Source: Spizellomyces punctatus DAOM BR117
Lineage: Eukaryota > Chytridiomycota > Chytridiomycetes > Spizellomycetales > Spizellomycetaceae
Direction: 5' to 3'
Assembly: GCF_000182565.1 (NCBI RefSeq)
Contig: NW_015971540.1
Span: forward strand, 372,001 to 436,000
Length of the DNA stretch: 64,000 nt
Part shown: positions 44,801 through 56,823 of the stretch, one piece after another
Layout of the letters: every line of letters starts with the position of its first letter
Numbering within the stretch: position 1 is the stretch's first letter
Program-made: the position numbers and the translations under genes
The notes under the pieces: generated by a model
Databases searched by the model: none
What the model was told of the DNA's origin: nothing
Seen by the model: only the letters and a program-made list of their open reading frames with translations

Positions 44801-47800
44801 GGATGGTAGCAGGCAGCTGGCCGTCTGGGGAAATGAAGCCACGGGTTTGGAGATGAGAGAGGAATGGAGGATTTCGCTGAGGTACATTCTGAGGTTGTGT
44901 TATAAGTCAATGCAACTGCTCAACGGCATCTTTTGTCCGAACCTCAACAGTGATAGCGTGATTGGAATGGACTGGTACTTCACATCAGATGGCCAACATG
45001 TACTTGCCCTAGCTATGCCCAACCGGGTGCACGTGTATTGCCAGCAGCGACTGGCCAGCGTAGAGGACGTGCCTAGCTGGACGATCATCAGTACTATTGA
45101 GCTACCCTGGTGTGTGGCAGAGCGTTAGTGGCATTACTATGTCGCATATATGTTGATTGTGTATCTGTAATGTCAGGACGGATACGGTTTCCGCGGTGTC
45201 ATGGTTAACAAATGGATCGCTAGCGGTTGCAACTGGGCAGAAGATATCCGTCTATGAGAAGTGGCTTGAGGAAGATGAAACTGGTATGCAACTTGGTGTC
45301 ACATATTCGCAACTTTTCACTGAAATCGGTAGAAGGGCCATCGGCCAGGGATGATGATGCAACACCCAGACACATGTTTTCTGTGGTGGATGAAACAAAC
45401 GGCCGGATGCCCGATCATCATCCACAATTACTTGTGCAATATCTACTGTGGGGTGAGTGTAGTTACCGAGTTATTTTGAGAAAGGGAAATCAGTCGTTGC
45501 ATGCTCATCAACGAACATATATAGGAAAATTCAATTTAGCGCGATATACCCTTTCCTTACTGTATCATTTTGTCAAACGTATGGTCGAGAGCGGGAGAAT
45601 CATCAGCGCTACCCCTATGCCCCTGTGGAAGATATTTGCCGACGATGAGGTATATTGATTCGTGCAATTGGCCTATATGCGTCACTTTCTTTTCACCGTG
45701 CTTGTATAGCCAGAGACACAGGGCGGGCAGCAATACGATGCCTTGTTTGATTTTGGTGACGATGACTCTCAGTATGCATCTGGCTATGTGTGAGGTCAAT
45801 TTTACCGAGCTTCAACTGATCGGCTCATCTGTGGCAGGAAGGAAGTTAAAGTTGGCGAGTTTGGGGACGAGCAGGCAGCGTATCTTTCGGAGCAGTTGGC
45901 AAAAATATCACTGCCTGGTATCACCAATGTGGAGCAGATGTCCCTTTTGGCGGTAATCGATACGCTTGTACAGGTACTGTTGAGAGGGATACCATATCCT
46001 GACGTCAGCCCTTCTGACATTGACTGGATGGAATCTGGCAGGTGGAAAAACAGAAGCGATCCCTAGACGAGAATGGAGTCCGATATGTCCTCGCCATGCG
46101 TTTGTTCCTGTTTTCACAGAAGTCCTTTCCGTCTCACCTAAAGCCAAACGGCCTGACGTCGAGGGATATTACTTGGGCTTACTTTAGCGATTCGCAGGTA
46201 GTGTTTCATAGCAGATCTCCAGGCATCATTGTATACTGAAATGGTAAAATTCTCCCCTGTTGTAGGACATGCTCTTAGATTTCATTACCCAGTCATTCAA
46301 CAATAAACTCATCTGGAAAGATGCTAAAGCTCTAGGAATTGGTTTCTGGCTCCGCAACGCGGATACGCTCCGCCGAACTGTGGAAACAATGGCACGGAAC
46401 CAGTACATGGGCCCGAATGAGTCACGAGACCCTGTGGACTGTTCGCTGTTCTACATGGCGCTGAAAAAGAAGAATGTGCTACTAGGGCTGTGGAAATTAG
46501 CCAATGCCCATCCTGAACAAGCTGCCATGTTGAAATTCTTGGCAAATGATTTTGAAACAGACAGGTGGAAGAGCGCAGCGCTAAAGAACGCGTTTGCATT
46601 GTTAGGAAAGCAAAGATATGGTAAGATTTCTAACAAGCCAAGTGTAATTGTTGCGAGCCTCATCTCTTTTTGGATTATCTAGAGTACGCGGTAACCTTCT
46701 TCTTGTTGGCCGACAAACTTAAAGATGCCGTGAATGTATGTTTAAAGCAACTGAACGATCCCCAGTTGGCAATCGTTATTTGCCGTCTGTATGAAGGTAG
46801 GAGTGATTTAGTGATAAAATTCAATGATCCTCCACTAACTGGTCTGTTCAACCTTAGGGGAAGATGGCCCCATTCAGCGTGAGATGCTCTTGAATAGCAT
46901 TCTTCCACGGGCGCTTGATCAAGGCGATAGGTGGCTTGCCAGTGTTGCTTTTACAATGCTGAAACAGAGAGATAAAGCTTTATTAGCGACCTTGGTAGGG
47001 ATTATCTGATCATTGTTCAGCATCGAGGCCCGCTCAAGACCTCATCATCTTGTGTAATGTCTAATAGACCCCGCTAGATACGCTACTTCCTCCATCAGAC
47101 GAAGTGCAAACGTCGCCGCCCGACCAAAGTTCAAAGCCCCAATCCCTCTCAGATCCGACCCTCTTAGTATTTTATCACCATCTTCGTCGATCATACCGAA
47201 GTATGCGAATTTCTCAACCCCGCATCCCACCGGATCTGGAATGCGAATTTGTGTACCGAAGTGCACAGGCATACGAACAATTGGGATGCCCGGGTTTGGC
47301 ATTAGATATTGTGAGGAAAGCGGATGAGCTGGTTGGATTATATGTAACAGACGAGGAGGCTGTCCCGGTTGTTTACAAACCTCCGTCCGATGACATCGCT
47401 GTCGGGGTCTTGGATATAGATAAATGGGGAGCCGGAATCAAAACCAGCGAGATCAAGTCAGAAGAATCGGCTTCAAAGGAGACAGCAGGCGGTATTGACT
47501 GGGGCGACCCCGTTTCAAAGCAGAATGCTGGAGACTTTGACTGGGGTGCACCAGTTTCACAACAGACAAGCGCAGGCATCGATTGGGGCGAGCCTGTCAA
47601 CAAAACAACCGCTGATACTTTCGATTGGGGGGCACCAGTTTCTAATCAAACCGCGGGTGGGATCGACTGGGGTGAACCTACGTCAGGACCAACGATTAAG
47701 ACTTCAATGGATGATGAGTTTGAAGCCTTCAAAAGGAGTCTCGGTGGGTATCAAGAGGAGGAAATCACAGATCTCGACCTCGAGGAGGAAAATGGAGATA

Positions 47801-50800
47801 AAGACGATTTAATACCTGAAGTAAAGAACGACGTAGTGGAGGTTTCCGATATTCCAAATATCCCAGCAAAGCCAATTGACGAAGAGACTCTCCTCCGATT
47901 AGAGTTGGAAAAACGCAACATTCGCCTGTATAACTGGATGCTCGCCATGCGCGTCGTCCAAGCTGCTTATAAGTCCGCCTCGTCTGTGTCAAAAAACCGG
48001 GACGTGCTCAACGCCGAGAGCACGTTCCGGGACTACTTTGCGCTGTTGCAAGATGGGATTCGTGCGTTATGCAGTCTTGTCGAAATGCCCATTGCTGTTA
48101 TGGATCAGATATGGGACTCGAGGTGTAGAGAAATGGATGCTGCTGTCGCCTATGTGGAGCTGATGCCTCTACACGGAACATTGGCTGATTATAAGGTGGA
48201 AATTGGGAAGTTCATTGTGGAGGAGTCCAATACATTAGCGAGGTTGTCATTGGGAGAAGGTGATCTTTGTGGTTCGGCATTTATTGATTCGTTGTCGAGG
48301 TGAGTGACTGGAGTCAGGTATTCTTGGCCTCCCAACGTTAGTGACCAATGACTTCCTAGGCAAATGCTTTGGTTCCTCGTCCGGTGGATCGAACGTGCGT
48401 CTGCTGAGACACAGGCGGACTCCGTTCTTGACAAGGCCGTGGTCTCCCAAGCTGCTGCAACGGCCTTCCTCACTCTGACGGTCTACTCTATCCGCAAAAG
48501 GAGGTTTACAACCCTTTATTGGCTCGTCGGGTTTTGCGACCGCTTCTTCGATGCTCTTCTCGCCGGCAACATTAATGACCTCAAAGAAATAATATTGGAA
48601 GTTCTCAGTGATCGACCAGTCGGGTCAAATGCGGATGCCGAAGATTCAGAAGCAAATGTTGACAGTGAACCAGATGATGATGATTTTGAAGAAGAATGTG
48701 GAGCTTCAGTGCTATCCCACGGCGATGCCATGTTAGTCGCTGATGCCCTGACGACCACGGTGGCATTACAGCATGTTGGGCTCACCTTTGACGGATATCT
48801 GGCGCAGTTGAGGGATGACGGAACGAGTTCGTCGCGTTCAACGGATGATATCCACGGGTTTCTGTGTGATGCAATATTGCGGCGGTTGAGTCGAATGTTG
48901 TTCACTATGCAAAAGGCAGTCGCGAAGGGGTGGGAAAAGACTGCGATCCGCATTCGTAAGCCTTCACCATTTATGGGCATCATGAAGAGACTCTGACTTT
49001 ACCTCTGCTTGTGTACAGCCAAAGTCCGGAAGTATTTGCAAGATCCAGACGAAAAGCAAATATGGGATTTGCTGGGACGGACAGTCAGCATTGTGAAGAT
49101 GTTGGACTTGATCTTGCAAGGGGGAAAATCGGAGGAAAAGGAAGGTAACATTCAAAAGATAATACCGAGTGAGAACACCGAGGTTGGTTGTCGTTTGTCT
49201 GATAAGGAATTCTTCTACGAGACTTTCTTTGACTAACCTTCTTCTGACTTTAGGGGGGAGAACCAGCAGAACCAAAAACACAGGAGACCCAGCCAGAGTT
49301 GATCTACCGTACCAAAGACATTATACATACATTTGCGTTGAATCCGGTAACTTTCGAGGGTGTCTCCTGTCGCTTCACACCTTATTGACAAATGTGCCTG
49401 TGTTTTCCACCGTGTAGCTCGACCACAACCACATGGCGATTGGGACCCATCGAGGTATACAAGAGATCGATGTCTCAAACGCGTTGAACTTCTTCCTTGT
49501 GAGGCGATCCCGTTTCAATCTTTGCGTATTTTACGTTCTAACTGAAATGATTGTTTCGTACTTCTAGCGAAGAGGAACGTTTACAGATCTCCGTGCATCG
49601 GTTGATGACTTTGAACTGAGGGCCTCAAGGCAACCTCCGGAACATTTCTCTGCACCAAAGTTTGGAGTAACGGGCGCGGTCGAGAAGAAGGGTATTAAGC
49701 GCCAGGATACTCTCACGCGCAATTTGAGCTTCGATTCGATGCAAAAGGCGTTGAAGACAAATATGCACAGTTTGAGGAGAGAGTGTGAGTTCCTCGTGCA
49801 GCCGGGATCTTAAGCGATCGTTTTTTTTTTTTTTTTTTTTTTTTTTTTTGACATCCATACTGATTGTATCGAATTGTTTGTTTTTAGCATCTGCGGCTCT
49901 AGAATTGGATGCTGGGCAGGTATGTCTGCGACATGGGTTGTACCCTCAGTAGGTCAGTTTAATAATTTTTCTTCCGTCTCAGAGAATTGCACATAATGTT
50001 ACTGGGGTCTCCTCGCTTGCGTCACATCCTACTCTCAACTATTGTACGTATTGATAAGGCTTGTCCCAATCTTGATAATTATCCTCATCCACCGTTGTCG
50101 GCCTTAGACCTTGCGGGAATAAGTGAACCCCCAACCACACCCGCTGTGGTCAACCTTTATCAATTCGGACAGCCTAAAGAGCTGGTCACATACACGTCAG
50201 GCACCACTGCCCGCTTCACGCGATGCCGATTCGACCCCTTTGGTTCACGGTTTGGAGCCACTGATACCAAGGGCGATCTCTCTTTGTGGAGATTTGATGC
50301 TAGTGCACAAGCATTATCACCTGCAGCAGTTTTGGCGTGTCATGCTGTAACGAACGATTTTCTTTTTTGGAAGTCGAGTAGTTTGCTAGCTACTGCCGGA
50401 TTTTCTACTAGCCAGATGTGAGTGTCGTGTGATTCACGTGCGCCACCGCAAACAATGGTCGATGAAGCGTTTGACCTATGATTGGTTTCCTCGCTCTTAG
50501 GAATGTGTGTCTTTGGGATTCACTGTTGCCAGCTAACAAGTCGCGAATCAAAGGTATGTTACCATGATAAGCGGCATTGTTCACGACGTAGGTAATAATG
50601 CTGCAAATTCAATTTCAGGCTTTACGGTGGCCGAAGGTGGAGCGTACTCTCTAGCTTACTCTGCTCGACACGAATTGCTGTTTGCGGGAGGGAAGCGAGG
50701 AGATATATGTAAGCCAAGGGATTGGTTTCTCTGGTAGAATCGCTAAGTTAAATTATCTCTCGACAGATGTATTTGACACTCGACAGCGAACGCTATTGGA

Positions 50801-51152
50801 CAACTTCCACGGCCATGAACAAACTGTCAAATCATTGGCAATTGACGATGAAAATAATTGCTTGGTATCGGGCTCCACTGGGGGCGATGTAAAGGTGCGC
50901 AACTCATTACTGAGCTATATTCGAACTATATCGTCTCATATTTGTCTGCGCCAGCTATGGGACCTCCGAACATTCCAACAAACAGAAGCGTGGAACACTG
51001 TCCACCAGCGTTTATCCATTGGAGATCGACAATCGGGCAGCAGCGAGCGAGCAGGGCTAACATATGGTGTGATGCAGATTGAGGTTGTGGAAGATGGAAT
51101 CTACACCTGTGGAGCCGATGGATGTGTGAGGAGGTATAAAACTGGGATTTGA
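41872..51152 (+). CDS. RAV1: Rav1/DMXL (rabconnectin-3 alpha), RAVE complex subunit
   Basis: One gene of more than 25 exons. The first exons are 41872-41960, 42036-42161, 42306-42365, 42429-42498, 42557-42656, 42712-42778, 42849-42888, 42942-43035 and 43100-43614. The N-terminal beta-propellers start MQHIQQIIAGKSN and YASGANCIVYTATNEFVQIL. Further on, KDAKALGIGFWLRNADTLRR and DPVDCSLFYMALKKKNVLLG with VTFFLLADKLKDAVNVCLKQ form the Rav1p_C helical domain. A central disordered segment has five 14-residue DWG repeats. The C-terminal propeller has HELLFAGGKRGDIYVFDTRQ and AGLTYGVMQIEVVEDGIYTCGADG, matching the end of animal DMXL2. RAVE (Rav1 with Rav2 and Skp1) reassembles V1 with V0 of the V-ATPase at vacuoles and endosomes. 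The size fits DMXL more than the shorter yeast Rav1. One intron holds a 29-T run. Confidence 0.93.
47482..47691 (+). repeat. Five in-frame 42-bp repeats (DWG motif) inside RAV1
   Basis: DWG codons fall at 47497, 47539, 47581, 47623 and 47665, an exact 42-nt period. Each unit encodes about 14 residues of the form (I/F)DWG-x-PVSxQ-x-AG. Copies differ at the DNA level, so the repeat is maintained at protein level. Likely a multivalent short linear motif in an unstructured linker. Confidence 0.9.
49821..49849. repeat. Poly-T run of 29 in a RAV1 intron
   Basis: A homopolymer of 29 T between two RAV1 exons. It is prone to length error in assembly and to slippage. Confidence 0.9.
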
Positions 51153-51557
51153 GATGTAGAACCTTTCATGTTGGATACGTTTATGGATGAAAATATGCTG
51201 TCACTCATGCATAATGTTGGCATACGTGACTTGTATACGTATGGAAATTAATATGGTGTCATACCGTTCTCTTACGGGCTATTAGACATTGCCTCTTGTT
51301 TTGAGCTCTTAATCGGCTTGCATCACACACAAAAACAACTTGGGTATAGCAGCTTTGTGGGCAGCATATGAGGATCTCAGCCTATTGTATATGCCTTAAC
51401 GTACAACGTCAGCATGTAAATGTAAATGACATGTATTCGATCACTGTTCAACTTGAAACTATTCGATCGCTGGTTTTGATCGACGATAATAAGAGTTTAG
51501 GCCATATGGGCTGTCAATAATTCAAATTGTACTGCTGTTATATCACATATCAAAAAA
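51153..51557. other. Intergenic, RAV1 to tRNA-Thr
   Basis: AT-rich 3' flank of RAV1; nothing recognised. Confidence 0.4.
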
Positions 51558-51629
51558 GCCTTCTTAGCATAGTGGTAGTGCGTCTGCCTCGTAAGCAGAA
51601 GGTCGCGTGTTCGATCCACGCAGGAGGCA
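51558..51629 (+). tRNA. tRNA-Thr(CGT)
   Basis: A complete 72-nt cloverleaf. Acceptor stem GCCTTCT with AGGAGGC, D arm TAGCATAGTGGTAGTGC, anticodon stem TCTGC/GCAGA around the loop CTCGTAA (anticodon CGT), T arm GCGTG-TTCGATC-CACGC, discriminator A. No intron. A purine-rich context precedes it, as usual for Pol III genes with internal A and B boxes. Confidence 0.92.
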
Positions 51630-53205
51630 ATGTAAAATACAAATGGGGCATTTATTTTTTGAGATTTTGTTCCTCAGGCTGCCATCCTCTGATCCTCTGG
51701 CTTTGTTATGCACAATCCGCAATACAGGGGAAATTACCCAACCGACCCATTTGTTCAAATCTAGGCAAGTCATTTTGCGTGCTGTGGAACACCTGTTTTG
51801 GATTGAAGTTGCAGCACTCCAACCATGAGGAGCTATAATATCTGTAAATGGATGATTATCGAAATTCCGGGGGTCGCCAGTCTAGTCCTTTCATACGGTG
51901 TACATGTATTGTAATATGTTACCCATTTCTCAGTGCTTAATGTTAGAAGTAACAAGATTCGTAGTGGAGTTAGGAGGAAGGGTTGCGTCGAAGGTGATGA
52001 TGCGCTCTTAGTGATCTTTTTTGGCGCCGGCACACTATTATCTAACGATACCTTTTGCCGTGCTGTTCATTTGCCTGCACACTGAGGTTTTCACGGTTCA
52101 CTGATAGTCTGACTATGATGTGAGGATGGGATTTCTGTGATTTGGGCTGTACTGGTGATGAAGTTTGGCATGCATGTCCTTTACCGATGTTGGTGGACAT
52201 GTGTGGTTTGTAATTTAGGTTATTTGGCGTGGGCAGAAGTATGTAAAACTTTGACATGAATGTGCCGTCGACAGTCCATCAGCCGGTGCAAGTCGAAACA
52301 GATTGTAAGTTAACGGCAAAAATGGGTTGCGGAGAGGCGTTACCCATCCGTCAAGGTCCTACTTTGAAAAGGAATGCACGTTGGGCACACGGGTTTCCTA
52401 CATGTGTTCTCAAACTGTGAAAGGCACCAAAAGCCGAAACTTGACAACATACCTATATGTCCGTTTTACCGTAAAGTCTTGTAATCCGTCTTACAATCAC
52501 CTCCAGGTTTGGGCGTTGTAAAATAGGCATGGGTTTTGGGCCAAAAGACAATAAAAGAAATGCCAATTCGTATGTTATGCAAGATGGCCAATGCAGCCAA
52601 ACAGGCATGTATGGCAGCTGTTACAGGATTGACGCAGGGTGAGGAAGCACTTCGGTTTACGAGTGCTGCAGTTTGAATCACTATGTACCAACCCCTTTCA
52701 TAGGTAGTATATTTGTATCTTTTACCGTGCAGCTCAGAAGCCCGGCATGGCATACTTGTGCTTCCGGCAAGGCTGCTTTTACGAACAATCTACTGATATG
52801 TCTGAATAGATTGCCCGAACGTTTGGTTTATCATACTCAACCTTTTTACTCAAAGGAACGCCAGATGAGTTGGAAGACCGTTACTTGTTGTCCCGATGTA
52901 TCAAAAAATCGCAGTAACGCAAGTTGGTGGTCCTCCGATCAAGTTCATTCTGGCTCTAGGGCTGCCCAGAAGACTGAGGATTTGAATTTAATAAAAAGGT
53001 TTGAAACCGAGCAATATGGCGCATAGATATTTCAAATCTGCCCGATCTCCTACTTTTTGGAAATGGTAAAGCAGTATCGCTTTAATGATAACGGTATGAC
53101 ATTATGACATATAGATTGCTAGCTAAAACAACAACAACAACAACAAAAAAAATACAATGGAATTTCCACTCTTTGATGAAACTGAAAATATGTGGGCACT
53201 CCACA
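51630..53205. other. Intergenic with diverged short repeats
   Basis: No gene supported. A word of the type accttttgccgtgctgttca (52050) recurs, diverged, as tatcttttaccgtgcagctca (about 52717), suggesting old repeat remnants. A CAA microsatellite lies near 53128. Confidence 0.4.
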
Positions 53206-54153
53206 TCAAGCCTTCTTATTCTTTTCCTGCTCTTGAGCCCTCACGACCAAAACCGGACACGCACAATGATGAACGCAGTAGTCCGAAACAGAGCCCAAAA
53301 ACGTGCTAGAAAGTTTACAAATAAGAAATGAGCATCCGATATCAGTAATCCGGACATGCCAGCAAGAGATGTACCGTTTAATAGCACCCATCCCTCTTGA
53401 TCCAATCACAAATAAATCCGCATGAAGCTCTTTGGTCTTGTACACGAGTTCGTCACGAGGGTCGCCGCGGAGTGCTATAGCTCGGCATTTGGCCTAATAG
53501 AAATAATGAGATGCTGGACAAAAAACGGACAAAATCCGAACAAGAACATTTACCCCAGCTTTAAGAACCTGTGCTCCAAATTGTTTCAATAGCCGATGTG
53601 AAGCAGCCATGTTTTCATCCTCGGTCCGGTCAATCCAATCTAGAACCGGGAGATGCGAATGCGGGTGCGTGGTGGTTATAGTAGGAGCAGTAGAGGGAGG
53701 TGAAGAAGAAGAAGAATCGACATGATCAACTTTCCAAATCTCTTTAAAAGGGGGAAGCCCTTGCAAATCCCCCCTCAAATCCGTACCAAACGCATTCGCA
53801 CCTCCCGTGTCCATATAAACAAGTCCAAATGAGCTCGGTATGTTGACGATATCGCGGACATTGAGGAGGACGACTTGGTCTGTTTTGGGATTGACAATGT
53901 TTTCGAGGGTGTACTTGAAGGCGTATGCGCTGTACTCTGTAAAAAGTGTGAGATCTGGTGTTTGGATAGGTTCGGAGGAGGTGGACATACCAGAATGATC
54001 TAGCGCAATGGCAATAACTCTGGTGTGGGTAGAAGGTTCATGGTCCAAAATTTCTTCATGAACGGGCTCCTTTAATTGAGAGAGCTTTTGTTGTGTTGCT
54101 GCATCTTGCTCTGCGGAAGGTTGCTGGGTCGTCGTCGTCGGTTGTTCAGTCAT
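53206..54153 (-). CDS. Universal stress protein (USP) domain protein
   Basis: Three exons, 53554-54153, 53375-53493 and 53206-53305, give 272 aa. A Thr/Gln-rich N-terminus (MTEQPTTTTQQPSAEQDAAT) is followed by a USP fold: VIAIALDHS (first strand), SAYAFKYTLENIV helix, DQVVLLNVRDI; a Ser/Pro-rich insert; helix LLKQFGAQVLKAG; CRAIALRGDPRDELVYK; ADLFVIGSRGMGAIKR and FLGSVSDYCVHHCACPVLVVR. The G-x2-G-x(9)-G-S nucleotide-loop pattern is present across the last exon junction, suggesting an ATP-binding USP. Fungal USPs of this layout take part in stress survival, details unknown. The frame extends upstream to 54264, but the ATG at 54153 is chosen because the added upstream residues (MISLCSCLRFIKQYKK) lack family resemblance. 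Confidence 0.88.
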
Positions 54154-54374
54154 ATCTTTATTTTGTGCTGCTAGATTCGGAAGGTCTTGCTCGAGGGCGC
54201 TAGTGGTGGTAGTGTCCTTTTTATATTGCTTGATGAACCTGAGGCATGAGCACAGCGATATCACACATGTCAGGGTGAGTCATACCGCGAGCGTGCAGAA
54301 AATGCACGCTGTGGACAGCAGACATACGCAAGAATGTGTCATTTTGCATGGAATAAGCGTTGGGAAGAGCTGGA

Positions 54375-54731
54375 TTAAAAGGCTGGGTTGGGCTGTGGGA
54401 TGATCGGCTCAGCTGTCACCGTCCATGTTGGTAAATTGTTTGCTACATTTTTTAAGCTGTTATCTGGTGTAAACTCTAAAAAGGGAGCGCAAAGGTTGAT
54501 CATCGCGTGCTGTTGTAAGGTTTTGGATAGAGTTGAAGCCAACCTGTCAAACTGTTTGGATGATCTGTCCTCACAATCCTCCACCTGCAACCTCACATCA
54601 CGGCAAGGGAAATCTCTCCCAAGGCTAAATAATCCTTGGAATTTGGCACACCTTTTTTTCCCGGACCGCATCATGTCCATGGACGTGATGATCCCCCGAC
54701 CACCAGACATGATGTCAAATGTGTCCGTCAT
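54375..54731 (-). CDS. Hypothetical protein, 118 aa (uncertain)
   Basis: A single ORF with an ATG at 54731 and two charged amphipathic stretches (SSKQFDRLASTLSKTLQQ; an earlier GRDFPCRDVRLQVEDCEDR), ending in a Pro-rich tail. No signal peptide or membrane segment. A longer plus-strand frame (54388-54780) overlaps it, so one of the two is a shadow. The minus reading has the more protein-like composition. No family was recognised. Confidence 0.35.
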   Translation of the reverse strand: MTDTFDIMSGGRGIITSMDMMRSGKKRCAKFQGLFSLGRDFPCRDVRLQVEDCEDRSSKQFDRLASTLSKTLQQHAMINLCAPFLEFTPDNSLKNVANNLPTWTVTAEPIIPQPNPAF

Positions 54732-56014
54732 CTACAAAAAGCTGTCCGCGGGGACTTTGAACAATTCTCTCCAGCCATGAGACCAAAGCTCTAAACGGAA
54801 ATCCGCGGCATTCACCCAGTCGAAAGCATAAACATGCAACGTATATGATCCGTAACCATATTTTTGTCAAATGCGCATGTTGCTCCGGATTTCATCGTTC
54901 CAAATCCCGATCACCAGCAACCGGATGCATCACAGACTAAAATAATCACACAACCCCGCCCGGCACATGAATGAGCGACGACTATCCCCAAAACACAAAC
55001 TCAAACTCCCGCGGGCTTCTGATCCACATGTCATGGTAAACCGGAGGATTAAAAATAAAGGCAATGACCCAATGAAAGACACATGTGGTAATCAAAACAA
55101 AAAACGTCAATGTGTTGACCTTTGCCCGTCAATTCGATGCGGTCAGCCCCTAAACAATGGGCCAGTCGATGAGGGTTTTATTTTGACGTGAAGTCCGAAG
55201 TGTATTTCTCCGCCGATTTTTTTGCACAGCCGGGAGACGGCTGAATTGCTAGTGTGGGGTAGATATGCAGAGAGTACATAAAATGAGTGTACACTCTTGT
55301 CCAGGATTTTGCAACAATTCGCCAACGACTTGACCTTTGTCACAATGGAAATGCAACGATGCAATGCAACACTGAACCCACTCCACTCTTGCCTCGAGGA
55401 CAGTTCACCATCCACTTCCCAGATAACGCTACCATGTGAACCACAGACATTTCACATCTTTGAAGAATATCCAAAAATGGAGCGATCCAATGCTACATCT
55501 ACATTTTTCCACTCAAACCCCAGTTCACCTCTTATCTCATATACATCCATTCTTTCGGATTTTGATACACGACCCGTCCATGCACTTTGTACACTTGCAT
55601 CTAGCAGCCCCGGAAGTGAGATAACGATGGATGGAGGGAGGAAGCCAAGGAGGTTTTGGAAGGTGTTCAAATTTTGGACTCACGATGGATGTTAGTTATG
55701 GAGATCCATCCACCAGGACGGATGGCGTTCTGAGGATGCTTTGGACATATGCGAGCATCTTCATTTGAGATCAAGTTACATAGCAAGTAGATGCCCCGTT
55801 TAGCGCTGCTTCCTAGTAGTAGCATAATATTGCACTGAGCAAAACATCATTGCAAAGTATGCTGGTATTTTTCATATATATATATATATACTTCAACATT
55901 GTTTACAGAAATCCGCAACATCCACCCACAGTGTTTGCGTGGGGACTTGCTTCTTTGTACAAGATAAATACAGACTGCACCAGATCTCTAGGCATTCAAG
56001 CGATTCGTAGATGA
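54732..56014. other. Intergenic, no supported gene
   Basis: About 1.3 kb. The frame 55297-55695 (plus) is open but lacks family or splice support. A TA microsatellite is at about 55876-55890. Nothing else. Confidence 0.4.
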
Positions 56015-56823
56015 TTATTGGGCACGGTGACGAAATCGACGGGCGGCCGCGGCGTCCTTTTTGGCTCCCTTCTTGGCTTTGGCAGCAGCCTTCTTGGCAG
56101 CCGCATTCTTGGCCTTTGCGGCCTTCTTGTCGGCACCCTTTGCCTTTTTCCCTTTAGCGTCACCCGCAGCCTTTTTGCCCTTTGCGTCGCCAGCAGCGTC
56201 TTTGCCCTTTGCGGCAGCCGCTCCATCTTCAGCCGTCGCGGCTGCTACTGCTTTAGCCTCCCCAGCGGCATTACCGCCGGCACCACCGTTAACATTGACA
56301 AGGGCACAAGATCCGAATCCGTTTCCATTGCCAGCTTGCTTGATTTGCATGACGCATCCGGTATCGGGGCAATTCAAGTCGGCGGGAACGGTGAATTTAA
56401 CGTCATGGGCTTGCTTTGTCGTGCCCTTGGGTGCTTTCCTATTCTGGCCGGGTGCGTCTTGGGTGATGGCGGCCTTGACATCGAACGATGTGCCCTTTCC
56501 GGTAGTGTCGAATCCGACTTGGACTAAAAGAATAGGGTATTGAGATGAGCAAAAAATACACAAAACACTAGGTGGATTAGAAACAAAAAGAAAGTTGGAT
56601 ACATACGTGGACCTCCACCATCACCGTTCAAGATGAACCATTTGACAGTCGCTTCCTGTCCAGCTTGAAAGTTTCCAGTAGCCTTTGCGGCAGCGAGATC
56701 AGCACCTTTACCACAGTCTGCACCGATTCGGACAAACTTATTAGAAAGGGGCGCAGGTTCTTTGAGCTGGCCGTGCGCGCTGACGAGCGCTGCAGTGGAG
56801 AGAAGTAAAAGAAGCTTGTACAT
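56015..56823 (-). CDS. Secreted protein with N-terminal histidine (LPMO-like) and Lys/Ala-rich tail
   Basis: Two exons, 56607-56823 and 56015-56523, give 241 aa. The signal peptide (MYKLLLLLSTAALVSA) predicts a mature start HGQLKEPAP, that is His as residue 1, as in copper 'histidine-brace' polysaccharide monooxygenases and related proteins. The domain of about 130 residues has paired cysteines (ADCGKG, NCPDTGC, GSC), FILNGDGGGP, a second candidate His (KQAHDVKFTVP) and CVMQIKQAGNGNGFGSC. The last 80 residues are low-complexity Ala/Lys/Gly (KAAGDAKGKK, KKAAAKAKKG) like a cationic tail, ending RFRHRAQ. The chitin/cellulose-active assignment is an inference from the N-terminal His and secretion; a copper-binding non-catalytic protein is equally possible. 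A TATA-like box is at 56891-56898. Confidence 0.65.

Noticed and set aside
54388..54780. 130-codon plus-strand ORF
   Set aside because: Overlaps the minus ORF 54375-54731, whose composition looks more protein-like; neither is certain.
55297..55695. 132-codon plus-strand ORF
   Set aside because: No domain, no promoter or splice signals, and low-complexity Ser/Pro composition.
56061..56543. Ala/Phe-rich plus-strand ORF, 160 codons
   Set aside because: Exact antisense of the Lys/Ala-rich tail of the secreted protein; length is due to low-complexity sequence.
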